A stretch of 64,000 bases of DNA from Trichaptum fuscoviolaceum (Eukaryota > Basidiomycota > Agaricomycetes > Hymenochaetales > Trichaptaceae), in the NCBI GenBank assembly GCA_910574455.1, contig CAJSYZ010000003.1, forward strand, positions 248,001 through 312,000. The letters run 5' to 3'. Within the stretch, counting starts at the first letter, position 1. Each line of letters starts with the position of its first letter. Of this stretch, positions 10,007 to 19,947 are shown in pieces. The position numbers and the translations under genes were made by a program. The notes beneath the pieces were generated by a model that saw nothing but the letters and a program-made list of their open reading frames with translations, made no database searches and was not told the origin of the DNA.

Positions 10007-13000
10007 TTAAGGCGGATGTCGCAGCCACGAACAAGGCTCTGTGGGTTCTTGTTTCTCCATGATGTCTAGAAGCTCAACCATACGAGTACGTGTCACCGTA
10101 CGAGGAGCACCCGGATGTAAGCGATGGAATTCTTCGACCTCTTCCTGAGCATGTTTGACATTTGCTGCAGGTTCCCAAGTACGCTCCGATATCGGATACC
10201 CTTTCCAGTGAACCAAGTACTGTAATTTGCCATAATAGACCCGCGAGTCGAGGATCTTTTCGACTTCCCATTCCTCTATGCCTTTCACAAGATCTGGTGG
10301 AGGTGGAGGCTTTCGTCGCTGAGAAGGAAAAACTGGGTCCTTGTACGGCGTCAGGAGTACTTCATTGAAAACCGGATGTAGTCGCTTCCAATGGGGTGGA
10401 AGTTTCAGACGATACGCTGCTTTGCCAACTTTCTTTTCAATGACAAAGGGTCCATAACGTTTATCGCCTAATTTCTTCATGGGTCGTGTAGAAGATATGT
10501 TGACGCCTTCTAACATGACTTTGTCACCCGGTTTATACTCCTGAGATGGTCCGCGTCGTTGGTCATAGTACCGCTTCATGAGTGCCGCTGCCTCCTCAAG
10601 AGCCAATCGAGTTTCCTCTCTAACCTGTTGCATCCGATCTGCAAACTGCTTGGCTGACTCATTGGTGGATTCGCGTCGAGGGTTAGTTCCTGCATACGGA
10701 TGACGTCCGTAGTTGACAAAGAATGGTGACTGCTTTGTCGAGGAGTGTTCCCTATTGTTGTATGCGAATTCTGCCAAAGATAGCCATTCTACCCAGTCCG
10801 ACTGACGATGATTTATGAAGATGCGCAAGTATTGTTCAACTTCTTGGTTAATGCGCTCCGTCTGTCCGTCGGTTTGAGGATGGAAAGCTGTTGACGAGTT
10901 TGCTTCGATGCCCACAAGTTTGTATAGTTCCTTCATAAACTTGGCTTCGAACTGCGGCCCGCGATCATGGATAAACTTCCGTGGAATACCGTGCAATCTG
11001 AAGATCTGATCCCGGTAAATCTTTGCCATGCCTTCAGCGGTGAGAGATGTATCAATTGGCGTAAGGTGGATCATCTTGCTGAATCGATCAACTGTAACAG
11101 AGATCGCATTGTGACCTTGCGAATCTGGTAATTCGCCGATGATATCCACTGATACGATCTCCCATGGGCTAGAGGGGACTTCATTGGGATTTAGAGGTGC
11201 ATTGGGTTTTGCTCAATGTGGCTTTGTACGCTGACAAGTGTCGCAACCTGAAACATATCGTCGGACATCAAAGTGTACTCCTGGCCACCAGTAGTTCCTA
11301 GTGATCAGTTCTACTGTCTTGTACTGTCCTGGATGTCCGTCGATTCGAGAATCATGGTGTGTACGTATGATATCTTCTCGAAGTTTCTGGTCTCGCGGAA
11401 CATAGATGCGTCCTTGTCGCAGTACTAACCCATCCGGCAATGCCTCCCATTGATCTTCCTTGTTTGCTAAGGCCAAGCGTACGACTCTGTCCATAGAGGA
11501 TCTCGCTCTCATGATTCGTTTGACAAAATCTTCATCTAAAGATTCTACCAAAACTTCATTGACGAACCATTCTGGTTTGAGCAAAGTGACGTCAACGTTG
11601 TCATTCTCCCCCCTCTTATGATCTGCTCGTCTCGAGAGAAGGTCGGCTTTCGTCATCTGAGATCCTGGCTTATGGAACAATTTGAAGTCGTATTCTGCAA
11701 GTTCTGTGACCCAACGCGCTTGTCTATAGTTCAACTTTTGGGGCTTTTTGAAATACTGGAGATTAAGATGATCGGTCCAGATTTGGAAAGGTTGTCTAGC
11801 ACCCAATAAGTATTGTCGCCATTCGTCAATGGAGTCCATAATTGCAAGTAATTCCTTGTCGTAAATCTCATAGTTGCGCTCTGTAGCATTGAGTGCACGA
11901 GATCGGAATGCAATTGGACGCCATTTTCCATTAATGTACTGGGACAAGATAGCGCCGTTGGCAAAGTTTGAAGAGTCACATTCAATGCAGAATTGATCGT
12001 TATCTGTAGGCACCGCTAGGACAGGTTCCTCACAGATACGTTGCTTTAAACGATCAAACGCTTCCTTCTGATCGGTACCCCACTCCCACTCCACCTTCCC
12101 TGTCAAGGCATGTAGCGGTTTGGCAACATGACTAAATCCTAAAATGAATCGGCGGTAGTAATTGCAGAACCCTAAGAACTGTTGTAGCTCATGTTTGTTC
12201 GTGGGTTCTGGCCAATCTTTAACTGCTGCTACCTTTGCCGGATCCATTCGGACTTCACCATTACCAATGATGTGGCCTAGATATTCAATGCTCAACTGTG
12301 CAAATAAACATTTTTCAGGCTTCAGACAGAGTTTGTTTTCTCGAAGTATTTCTAGGACTTGTCGCACAAGACGATCATGATGCTCTCTCGTCTGTGTGAA
12401 TATGAGAATATTGTCCAAGTATACTATGACATGTCCGTCATTTATGAGATCTCTGAGTATTTCGTTCATGAAACCTTGAAATGTCACCGGTGAATTAGTC
12501 AAGCCAAAGAACATCACTGTAGGTTCAAATAGACCACGCCATGTGCGGAATGCAGCCTTCCATTCATTGCCCTCTTTAATCCTAATATTGTTGTATCCCC
12601 ATCGAACATCAAGCTTCGTGAAGAACTTTGCCTGTTTTGTCAGATCAATGAGCTCTTGAATGAGTGGCAAAGGGTATTTGTTCTTTATTGTACCCTTATT
12701 GAGCTCTCGATAATCTTGAACAGGGCGAAGCTTGCCGTCTTTCTTTTTAATGAAGAAGAAAGGGGATGCCATAGGAGATTTTGAGGGACGAATGCGACCG
12801 GAGCGCAGGTTTTCTTCTAGAAATTCATCTAGCGCCTCACGCTCTTTGAGACTCAATGGATAGACCTTGCAATCGCGGGGTACAAACCCAGGAGTGAGTT
12901 CAATTGCATGGTCCCAAGGGCGTCGTTCTGGGAGGTGATTGAATTCTTCTTCGCTAAAGACTGTAGGGAATTCTGCAATGAAATCGGCGGCTACTTCTTG

Positions 13001-14122
13001 TACTACAGCTCGCAACCGATTTCGTCTCTCTCGTGTCTCAGAGACATACTTTTCCCAGTCAAAGAAGAATATACGATCACCCTCTTCCAGAGTCTCAATT
13101 TTATCCGCTTCAGGTTCATCTTCCACCGTTCCGAGAGTTGGAATATAGCCACAATCATCAGGGCAACGGGTAAAGGATATTTCTCCCGTTGTCCAATCGA
13201 TGCTTGGATTGTGACGCTTCAGCCATTCATAGCCGATGAAGAGATCCGTACTCTCAAGATTGGTAACCGCAAGTTCAATTAGCTCTGAGTGATCATGGAT
13301 TGACATTTTGATCTCTACATATTCCGTAATGGCTCCATTTGTGTTGGGAGTCCCATCCGCGTTATAGACTGGTAGCGGAATAGGTAGTTTCTTGGTAGGA
13401 ATATGATGAGCTTCGACGAACTCGCAATTAATGCATGAACCGGTGCATCCGCTATCCACTAATGCCTTAACCTTAACCGTTTCCAAATTATCCAACCGAT
13501 GTAATAATACCGGCAGCGTGAGCTGTGACGTGCCCGTCTTTCTGATAAAGCGTTTATTTCCCTTTAGACTTCTTACGGCAGCAAGAGCTTCCTCATGATT
13601 AAGACTGTTAATGAGGGGAACCAGCTCTGGTGTGACTTCTGCTTGCCGACAAGAAGGGGTCCATACACGCAATACCGTCAAGGCATCCGCAAGCTTATCC
13701 TCCCTAAGACGCTTCACTACCCATGCCGCTGTGTGAGGGATAGGAAGGTCTCTTTGGTTCCGCTTGGGACGTGGGACTTCGACCGTGGGTTTAGGTTTCT
13801 CCTCTGGCACCGAGGATTGAGAAGAAATATTAAAAGAAGAAGAAGAGGAAAACAAGCAATCATTACTATCTACATTGGACGGTGTTGTTTTTTCTTTATA
13901 AATATTTTTATTGAGTGGGGATTTAGAACGAGACGATACATTGATAGGAAAATCACAGGAAAATTCTACAAGAATTATTTTTGTTGTTTTTGTTTTTTCT
14001 TCGTTTTCTTTATGGTTTTGTTGGGTTTCTTCATAATTAACTACCGGGTCATCATAGTAAAAAGAGTCCGAATAAAAGGTGCCAGATTCGAAAAATTCAT
14101 CCTCAGTGCATACCACGTTCAT
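10007..14122 (-). pseudogene. pol: E4 Pol: protease, RT, RNase H, integrase, chromodomain
   Basis: Starts ATG at 14122, overlapping the gag stop as ATGA. After an acidic, Ser-rich N-terminal stretch come protease (LVDSGCTGSCIN near 13450; LFIGYEWLKRHNPSIDW), RT (SPMASPFFFIKKKDGKLRPV, LDVRWGYNNIR), RNase H (IECDSSNFANGA, DKELLAI), integrase H-x6-H-x29-C-x2-C (HHDSRIDGHPG to CDTCQRT, about 11235-11370), the DDE region and a chromodomain (WEVEKILDSRVYYGKLQYLV, about 10090-10270). Two lethal changes: the RT box reads YLDN instead of YLDD (codon 12410-12412), and TGA at 11213-11215 cuts Pol just after the zinc finger. Both fit C to T changes at TCG. Confidence 0.92.
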
Positions 14123-15279
14123 GCCTGAGGGCTCGTAAAATCCTGCTGTCCGTTGACAGGGGCTTCCGCTGCGTGTTCTTCCGTTAACTGATCCGACTGA
14201 TCCCAGTACCCAGCTGCTAACTCCGACTCTGTCCGATGTTCCATAGCGCGGAACTGGTCATTCCAATCAGCACACTCTTCTGGATCCATCTTTTGGATGA
14301 TCTCACGGATCTTGAGAGTGCGCAATGGACAATTACGTGCAATGTGACCAGGTCGGTTGCAGAGATAACAGAGGTTGTTCCGGCGAGCTCGATCCATCGT
14401 GATCTCCATAGGTTGGCCCTGACCTCCAAAGGTGACTCCTGTCTGGTCTCGCTTATCAGTGACAGGTGGAGGTCCTGGTGGAGGTCGGAATTGTGGGGCC
14501 ACCGGAGGTGGAGCATAAGGGGCACGAGGTGGAGCATGGAGTGGGCGACAAACCATTGGTTGTTGACGAGTCCGCATGACGTCCTGCAGGCGCCGACGTT
14601 GATTGTCGAAGCGAAGCGCCGCAGTCTTCCATCCTTCGTACGTAATAGGGCATTCACTCATGCTGAGGATGTTTTGTACAATGGAGGAATCTAACGCCAT
14701 TTCGAGTAGCCGGATCAAAAAGTCGTCATAACCGTCCATGTAACCCGCTTTGCGCCGGTGTACGTCAAACTGCGCAAAGAACTCTTCCGCTTTCGCACCG
14801 CTTTGCTTTAGCTTCATCAACGCGGTCTGCGCATGCATCGCCTCATTGGGATCACCGAAAGTAGTCTTCAGGGACTCGAGAAACGTGTTCCAAGTGTCAT
14901 TAATTGTCAATGTGCCCGCCACTGTCTTCGAATCCACATAGTTCTGTGCCCACTCTCCAGCTAATCCGCCGCGCATAAGACTGAGCACAAACAGGATATT
15001 CTGAGAGGATAGATGATAGGCGTCTCCATGAGCACTAAGAAAGACATGAACAGTGCGGATAAAATCTTTATAGTTGGTGCCATCAAACGGTTCCGGTTTG
15101 ACAGCAAGATTTTTGGTGAAGTGTGACGGAGTGGAACGTTGTTGCAGTACTCGGACGTCCTCCCGAAGCTGATTCTCTCGTATAGCAGCTTCCAATATCT
15201 CTGTCTCCCGAGTTTGAATAGTACCTCTCAACTCGATGATCACATTCTCGAGTGCTAGAATCCGATCGGTGTTACTCAT
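14119..15279 (-). CDS. gag: E4 Gag
   Basis: 386 residues from the first ATG of the transcript (plus-strand CAT at 15277-15279). N-terminal coiled coil (ALENVIIELRGTIQTRETEI), Gag domain around residues 65-230 (VKPEPFDGTNYKDFIRTVHV, GDPNEAMHAQTALMKLKQSG), a proline-rich linker, and a CCHC knuckle CYLCNRPGHIARNC near residues 307-321. The frame is intact. The stop TGA overlaps the pol start ATG by three bases in ATGA, which suggests termination-reinitiation in place of frameshifting. Confidence 0.92.
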   Translation of the reverse strand: MSNTDRILALENVIIELRGTIQTRETEILEAAIRENQLREDVRVLQQRSTPSHFTKNLAVKPEPFDGTNYKDFIRTVHVFLSAHGDAYHLSSQNILFVLSLMRGGLAGEWAQNYVDSKTVAGTLTINDTWNTFLESLKTTFGDPNEAMHAQTALMKLKQSGAKAEEFFAQFDVHRRKAGYMDGYDDFLIRLLEMALDSSIVQNILSMSECPITYEGWKTAALRFDNQRRRLQDVMRTRQQPMVCRPLHAPPRAPYAPPPVAPQFRPPPGPPPVTDKRDQTGVTFGGQGQPMEITMDRARRNNLCYLCNRPGHIARNCPLRTLKIREIIQKMDPEECADWNDQFRAMEHRTESELAAGYWDQSDQLTEEHAAEAPVNGQQDFTSPQA

Positions 15280-15894
15280 TCTGGTGGCGGCTGAGGAATT
15301 CTAGGAGGAGTGAGGTGTAACAGGATTTGGAAGATGTAGAGTTCAATATAGAGGTGGATAGCAGGGCGACAGTCGATGAGAGGGATACGGCACTGGAACA
15401 CGAGTTTGTTCAGGAAGAACAGGCGCAGTATGAGCGCCAGGATGAAATCTGTAAAAAGAATAAAATTGATAACAGACGTTGCCCGTATCCGGCTACAGAT
15501 TAACAATGCCTGTCGTTAAAGGACTAGATACAAGCACACTCAGTATCTGTTGGTCCGTCTGGACTTCGCAAGACACCGCTGGTCAGACAGTCTTTCGACT
15601 CCGCAGGCGGCGTTGATTGAGAGAGGTGTACTAGTCAACCGGCGAACTAAGGCCAGGGGTGACACTTCACAATCAATAGAAGTTTCCAGATATCCACCAG
15701 TGTCTGCTATGCAGGATCAAAACAACGACAGCAGAGGTTGTAGCAAAGATAGGAGTCTGTTTAGAAACGACCCGAGGAGAGGGAATCTGTAAATGGGTGG
15801 GGAATAATGGTTATGGGGTGGAATGAGGAATGGAGTGATGAATAGATGTGTGTTGAGTAGAGACAAAGGGCAGAGAAGGGGAGCTTTGATCTTA
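15280..15894 (-). other. E4 5' leader with self-primer binding site
   Basis: About 615 nt between LTR and gag. In element sense I find no ATG at all, so the gag ATG is the first start codon. Directly inside the LTR, AGATCAAAGCT (plus-strand 15882-15892 as AGCTTTGATCT) complements the LTR motif at 16014-16024. No coding function seen. Confidence 0.7.
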
Positions 15895-16235
15895 TATCAG
15901 CGACAGCTAGCAGCGACGACAACGACCACTGGGCTGTGCCTCTACTCAATCTCAGCAAGAAAGGTTGGAGGGATAAAGAAGTATATTAGCTACTGCTAAC
16001 TGGAGGTTAGATCAGATCAAAGCTAGAGTACAACAAAAGCGAAGCTGTCTACTTATATACTGCAGGGTGTGGCTGTGTTGCACTGCCCCGTTACTAAGCT
16101 ACTATGCCAGAAGGTTCCATGGATTACTAAGTAGCGTCAGTGATTAGTAAAAGAAGATGACTACGCGTGAATGCATAAGTGATGACAAAGAAAAGAAAAG
16201 ATAAATAAAAAGAAAAGGAAATTGAGTTCATGACA
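15895..16235 (-). repeat. E4 5' LTR
   Basis: 341 bp. TATATAAG in element sense near 16053-16060, then AGCTTTGATCT (plus-strand 16014-16024) as the predicted transcript start. Differs from the 3' LTR at a few positions, such as CTAACTGG against CTAACCAG. Confidence 0.93.
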
Positions 16236-16240
16236 ACTGG

Positions 16241-16698
16241 AGCACCGAAGAAGGCCTCATCCTGTACCAGGGTAAGGTTTACGTCCCGAAAGACGAGACC
16301 ATTCGCCGGGATGTGGTGAAGACTTACCACGACAGTCTCCCCGCCGGACATCCTGGACGTTGGAAAACGTTTGAGATGGTAAGCCGCAACTACTGGTGGC
16401 CCGGGATGTCTAACTTCGTAGAACGATACGTTTCGGGATGCGATACCTGCGCACGCACGAAGAACCGATCCCAATGCCCGGTAGGACTCCTACAACCGAA
16501 CGAAATCCCGCAGGGCCCCTGGCAGGCGATTTCGTGCGATTTCATCACCCAGCTCCCCCGATCCGAGGATTACGACGCAATTTTCGTGGTGGTTGACCGT
16601 CTCACCAAGCAAGCGCATTTTATCCCGACCACGTCTGATGTCAATGCACCAGAAACTGCAGAACTCTTCCTGCAACACGTCTGGAAGCTGCACGGAAC
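16241..16698 (+). pseudogene. pol: E1 Pol, part 2: integrase zinc finger and start of the core
   Basis: Continues KELEDW with STEEGLILYQGKVYVPKDET. Shows the H2C2 finger (YHDSLPAGHPG to CDTCARTKN) and the first catalytic segment of the DDE core (AISCDFITQLPRSEDYDAIF, VVDRLTKQAHFIPTT). The frame is open up to KLHGT, where the hAT element inserted at 16698. It continues at 29221. Confidence 0.92.
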
Positions 16699-16992
16699 TA
16701 GAGCATGACACGGGTGCAGGTCATCCGTGGGTACCTGCAGGTACCTGCGCTCAAATACCTGCGGTTCCAGGTGCACCTGTGCGCAGGTACCTGGTTCCCA
16801 CGCTTACCTGCGGATCCAGGTTTTGTTATGCATCAAGCATACGGACCATGTTTACCTTTGTTTACCTCACGTAACCCGATTAGGCTACGCTTACCTTTGT
16901 CTCTCGGACTTTACCATTTAACCTTTTTACCTTTAACCTTCGGTGCCCCAGGTAGCCCCCTTTTACTGCCTCTTTGTTTCCTTTGCCCCTTC

Positions 16993-17112
16993 GCTTTACC
17001 ATAGCCCCAGTTAGCCCTACGTAGCCCCAGTTAGCCCCATTTCCCCTGTTTCACAGTTAGCCCTAGTTAGCCCCAGTTAGCCCCAGTTAGCCCCAGTTAG
17101 CCCCAGCTAGCC
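16993..17112 (+). repeat. CCCCAGTTAG decamer tract in the G1-family LTR
   Basis: About eight imperfect copies of a 10-bp unit in the promoter-proximal half of the LTR. It recurs in the G1 3' LTR (27483-27605) and in reverse in G4 (about 61446-61565). May be a regulatory array. Confidence 0.85.
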
Positions 17113-17149
17113 CCAGAAGCGCGTTCTATTTATGTTTCTCCCTCTGTAG

Positions 17150-17198
17150 TATATAAACCCCTGTACATAGGCCTTTGGATGACACTTAAGTCAATCCT
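17150..17198 (+). promoter_or_regulatory. G1 core promoter and self-primer
   Basis: TATATAAA at 17150-17157, then AAGTCAATCCT at 17188-17198, 31 to 38 bp downstream. This is the expected distance for a transcription start. The 11-mer is the exact reverse complement of 17371-17381. Confidence 0.75.
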
Positions 17199-17367
17199 CC
17201 TATAGTCTTTCACACCATCGTGCCAAAGACTCTGTTCACCCACGACTTCCGAGCTTAAGAGACCTCGTTAAAGCGCCCACTCTTATCTCACCACTTGTTT
17301 GTTCACAAACAACGCTTTTGTCACTTATCATTTCCGTGATAAGTCTTCCGAAGCCGTGAACGTAACA

Positions 17368-17934
17368 ATTAGGATTGACTTCTTTCCATAACCTGGAAAG
17401 CAGCCAAGACTATTGCACTTGACTCCACTTTCCACCCATCGGAATTAAACAATCCACCCTACAAGAACTAATCCGGAATACTTTCAAAGTAAGTGAACAA
17501 CTGGCCATTGATTGCTAACCTTTCAAAGTAGGAAAGAAAGAACTTGAACGACATACGATTGACACATAACTTGTGTTGTGTATTCAACTACACAGACGCT
17601 CGAAACAGACCCAAAGCATTAAGCAGGTTCACGCCCAGAATTAACGGTCCTTGTTACATTAAGGTTGGTGTAAGCGGGATTTGAGGTTCGCGACCCGATC
17701 AGAAAGCAGAGCCAGCCCAGGTAACTTGAAGAGAAGAAAGCAAGCAGAGGAACGGTCCGATCCACCTAGTGAAACTGCTAGACGCATATAGCGAAGATCC
17801 AGAGAGACATTAGCTTCACTCGTTGACGACAGAAATACCGGTGAACACAACAGGAAGTTGTTATCCAGCGAACCGAAGTAACATACCGGACGAGCACTCG
17901 AGAAGAGAGTTAGGAGAACCCACTCGTGTTGTAA
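17368..17934 (+). other. G1 leader, proximal part, with self-primer binding site
   Basis: AGGATTGACTT at 17371-17381, after ATT, pairs with 17188-17198. The remaining 550 nt have many short AG-rich segments, no long frame and no ATG. It may contain packaging signals or an intron; the sequence does not decide. Confidence 0.7.
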
Positions 17935-18564
17935 CAACAAGTAGCTCAAGGGAAGAGATCACCCAAGGAAGTGCCCAACCTGAAGGTCTTAATACGAGTC
18001 GCCAATCATACGGAAAGATTGTTGGAAGACGTGCAGGAGATTTTTATCTTCGACCCCATCCGCATCACAGACATCCCCACCAACACTACCCCACCCCACA
18101 CCCCATCTGAACTCGAACTATCTGATACAGAGCAGACAACAAGAGCAGAACCCCCATCCGAAGCTCGAGAAAGCATAGTAACCAATCCATTTGTTACTTC
18201 GTACCCAGCCCCTCGACTCGGACAAGAATTCACAAGGGAAACCTATCTTAGCTCAGCATCATCTAACTTCGAAGATCCTCAATACTATTGGACAAGCGAA
18301 ATAGGAACACATAACAGGCAATTACCACCTGTAACACCTGTTACTCAAAGGATCCAGGAACAGCATACACCCCCTCCCCCTCCGATCAAACAAGAGATCA
18401 AACGCGAAGGAACTCCCATCCCCCTTCTAGGTTCACCTATCCAGCTTGACACACCTACCCCTGGACCATTCCAATCCCAGCTCAGAAGGATCAGAAGAAG
18501 ACTTAGCAGCTCTATTCATAAATCAAATAGGCAACCTGGCAAATCTAATCATCCCCAGAACTAG
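17935..18564 (+). CDS. G1 leader ORF1, no ATG
   Basis: Open from a TAA at 17932 to the stop at 18564, without a single Met codon. Conservation with G3 begins at P-K/E-EVPNL near 17962 (EVPNLKVLIRVANHTERLL here, EVPNLRITILLADRTELPL in G3) and includes FEDP..YW and N-R-LPPVTP motifs, then a basic C-terminal stretch (LRRIRRRLSSS). The middle is Pro/Ser/Glu rich and probably disordered. It is unlike any family I know. Translation would need a non-AUG start (GTG at 17971 and CTG at 17980 are conserved), an upstream spliced exon or internal entry. ORF2 overlaps it in the +1 frame at IKINQIGNLANLI. Function unknown. Confidence 0.55.
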   Translation, partial: QQVAQGKRSPKEVPNLKVLIRVANHTERLLEDVQEIFIFDPIRITDIPTNTTPPHTPSELELSDTEQTTRAEPPSEARESIVTNPFVTSYPAPRLGQEFTRETYLSSASSNFEDPQYYWTSEIGTHNRQLPPVTPVTQRIQEQHTPPPPPIKQEIKREGTPIPLLGSPIQLDTPTPGPFQSQLRRIRRRLSSSIHKSNRQPGKSNHPQN

Positions 18565-19081
18565 TCGACTCCACCCCATCCAACCCGGTATATCAGACGA
18601 AACAGAAATTGCAGAGAACTTTAGACTTCTGAAACTCAACGGACTAGATCAACGAATCAAGAAAAGCTACGACGGAGATTCAGTAATCACATCATTGGCA
18701 TTTCTTATCCGAAACCGTCGATTCCCCACCAATTGGAAACTAAGGGTAGACTTAATTTGGACAGAAGGACGAGCCTACGTTGGAAGCAACCAAGCCCTTC
18801 GAAACGATCTTATATACGCAGCACACATCCATCCAGAAACCAACTATCATTACACAGTCCAAACCACTAGGGAACATCTAGATTACGTTTGCTATTGGCC
18901 TGACGTTGAAGAAGACGTTCAAACCTATATCAATCGCTGCGGTTGTCAACCTAGCCTATCCCCAAGTGACATTCCACTCATTTCACCTCCGAACCGTCCC
19001 ATTCGACAAGCCACCCCTATTCCCCCAGTACCCCCGATTCCGGCACAGTATCAGACAAACGGAATCCAAACTACTGATTAG
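18446..19081 (+). CDS. G1 leader ORF2: integrase-like H2C2 zinc-finger protein, no ATG
   Basis: Lies in the +1 frame relative to ORF1 and also has no Met codon. Residues coded by about 18700-18955 repeat the layout of the linker and H2C2 region of this element's own integrase: NWKLRVDLIWTEGRAYV, LRNDLIYAAHIHPETNYH, then 29 residues with CYWPDVEEDV, then CGC. The signature is H-x7-H-x29-C-x-C; true integrase has H-x6-H-x29-C-x2-C with YYWPRM. G3 and E3 have the same frame with the same x29 and C-x-C spacing. The tail is Pro-rich. It may bind nucleic acid or modulate integrase; this is inference. Confidence 0.65.
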   Translation: MTHLPLDHSNPSSEGSEEDLAALFINQIGNLANLIIPRTSRLHPIQPGISDETEIAENFRLLKLNGLDQRIKKSYDGDSVITSLAFLIRNRRFPTNWKLRVDLIWTEGRAYVGSNQALRNDLIYAAHIHPETNYHYTVQTTREHLDYVCYWPDVEEDVQTYINRCGCQPSLSPSDIPLISPPNRPIRQATPIPPVPPIPAQYQTNGIQTTD

Positions 19082-19947
19082 ACACTCTGGCACCTCGATC
19101 ACAACTACCGGACACCCCTCACCTTGACACCTCGTTCGAATCACTACCTCCCTACCCCCCGGAAAATTCATACTTCGACTACTCGGAACGTTGTTGGTAT
19201 AGAGCTCGAGGATTTCATTCCGAATACATCTACTTCAGCAAGCAAGGAAGAGAGTGGAAAGCTATTCCAAAAAGATATCGACACCACCCCGGAGAATTTT
19301 ACCGCAGATACAACACAAATTATCAAGCAGTTGACCCGGAAGACGCTGAGGAACGTTACCAAGAGTTACACGGACTAAATCAACCCCAGTCCAGACCATC
19401 CCCTCTTACTCTTACCCACTTACTCCCCCCTTCACCGCTTGACACAAACACTTCACAATCTACCGCATTAACTGCAGCCACATCCCCAGTTGCACCCCCA
19501 AGTACCCCACCTCCTACCACCCAACCCGACCCCAATACTCCCCGACCTTCTACGCACTTACCCAAGGAAGAAACTTCCCCAGTTGCTCATCCTTTACTCG
19601 CAAGCCCCACCCGGCATAGACACAGCCAATCGCTTGCAGGACCCTCCATCTTAGGCACGGACAAACCTAAAGTTGACGTTGAAATTGAGCAATCCAAGCG
19701 ATCAGTCAAGTCTCTAACAGATCGACTCGAAGCCCTCAAGCTTAGAGGAGTAACAGATACACCCCCATCTGTAGACAAAGGAAAAGCACCAGAAAGACCT
19801 CCGAAGCAGGAAGAAGAACCTCCAAAGAAGGAAGAAGACAAATTAGACTACGTCGATCCCTTCGACCCTGACTACAAACCCAAAAAGTCTAATTCTCCGA
19901 CCCCTGAACCGCCACCACCACCACCACCTCCACCTCCATCGCCACCA
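19078..19947 (+). CDS. G1 Gag N-terminal extension, no ATG, in frame with gag
   Basis: 290 codons open upstream of the gag ATG in the same frame and free of Met. An N-terminal conserved block (FDYSERCWYRARGFHSEYIY, then REWKAI) matches G3 (FDPVNRAWYRLDKFRRKVYL, TWRAI). Then follow a long Pro/Ser-rich region, a Lys/Glu-rich coiled segment (SKRSVKSLTDRLEALKL) and a poly-Pro stretch just before gag. It resembles, in arrangement only, the non-AUG-initiated Gag extension of gammaretroviruses. Whether it is translated is not shown by the sequence, but conservation of frame between diverged elements supports it. Confidence 0.55.

Larger units (their letters stand above)
9654..16235 (-). mobile_element. 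E4: Ty3/gypsy chromovirus inserted in E1 pol, TSD ACTGG
   Basis: Identical-length 341-bp LTRs at 9654-9994 and 15895-16235, flanked by ACTGG at 9649-9653 and 16236-16240. The uninterrupted site is visible in E2 (GAGGACTGG-AGCACCG). Forward LTR ends are TGTCATG...GCTGATA, so the 3' terminal dinucleotide is TA and not CA. Internal: leader, gag (14119-15279), pol (10007-14122), polypurine tract with a G run next to 9995. The two LTRs differ at only a few bases. Confidence 0.95.
16824..17367 (+). repeat. G1 5' LTR
   Basis: TGTTATGCAT to ACGTAACA. Contains a tandem decamer tract (CCCCAGTTAG, about 16993-17112), TATATAAA at 17150-17157 and the predicted transcript start AAGTCAATCCT at 17188-17198. 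The last ATG before gag lies just upstream of that start (GGATGACAC). Confidence 0.95.

Noticed and set aside
13595..14128. 177-codon plus-strand frame, apparently membrane-like
   Set aside because: It is antisense to the Ser/Asp-rich N-terminus of E4 Pol; hydrophobicity follows from T-rich antisense codons.
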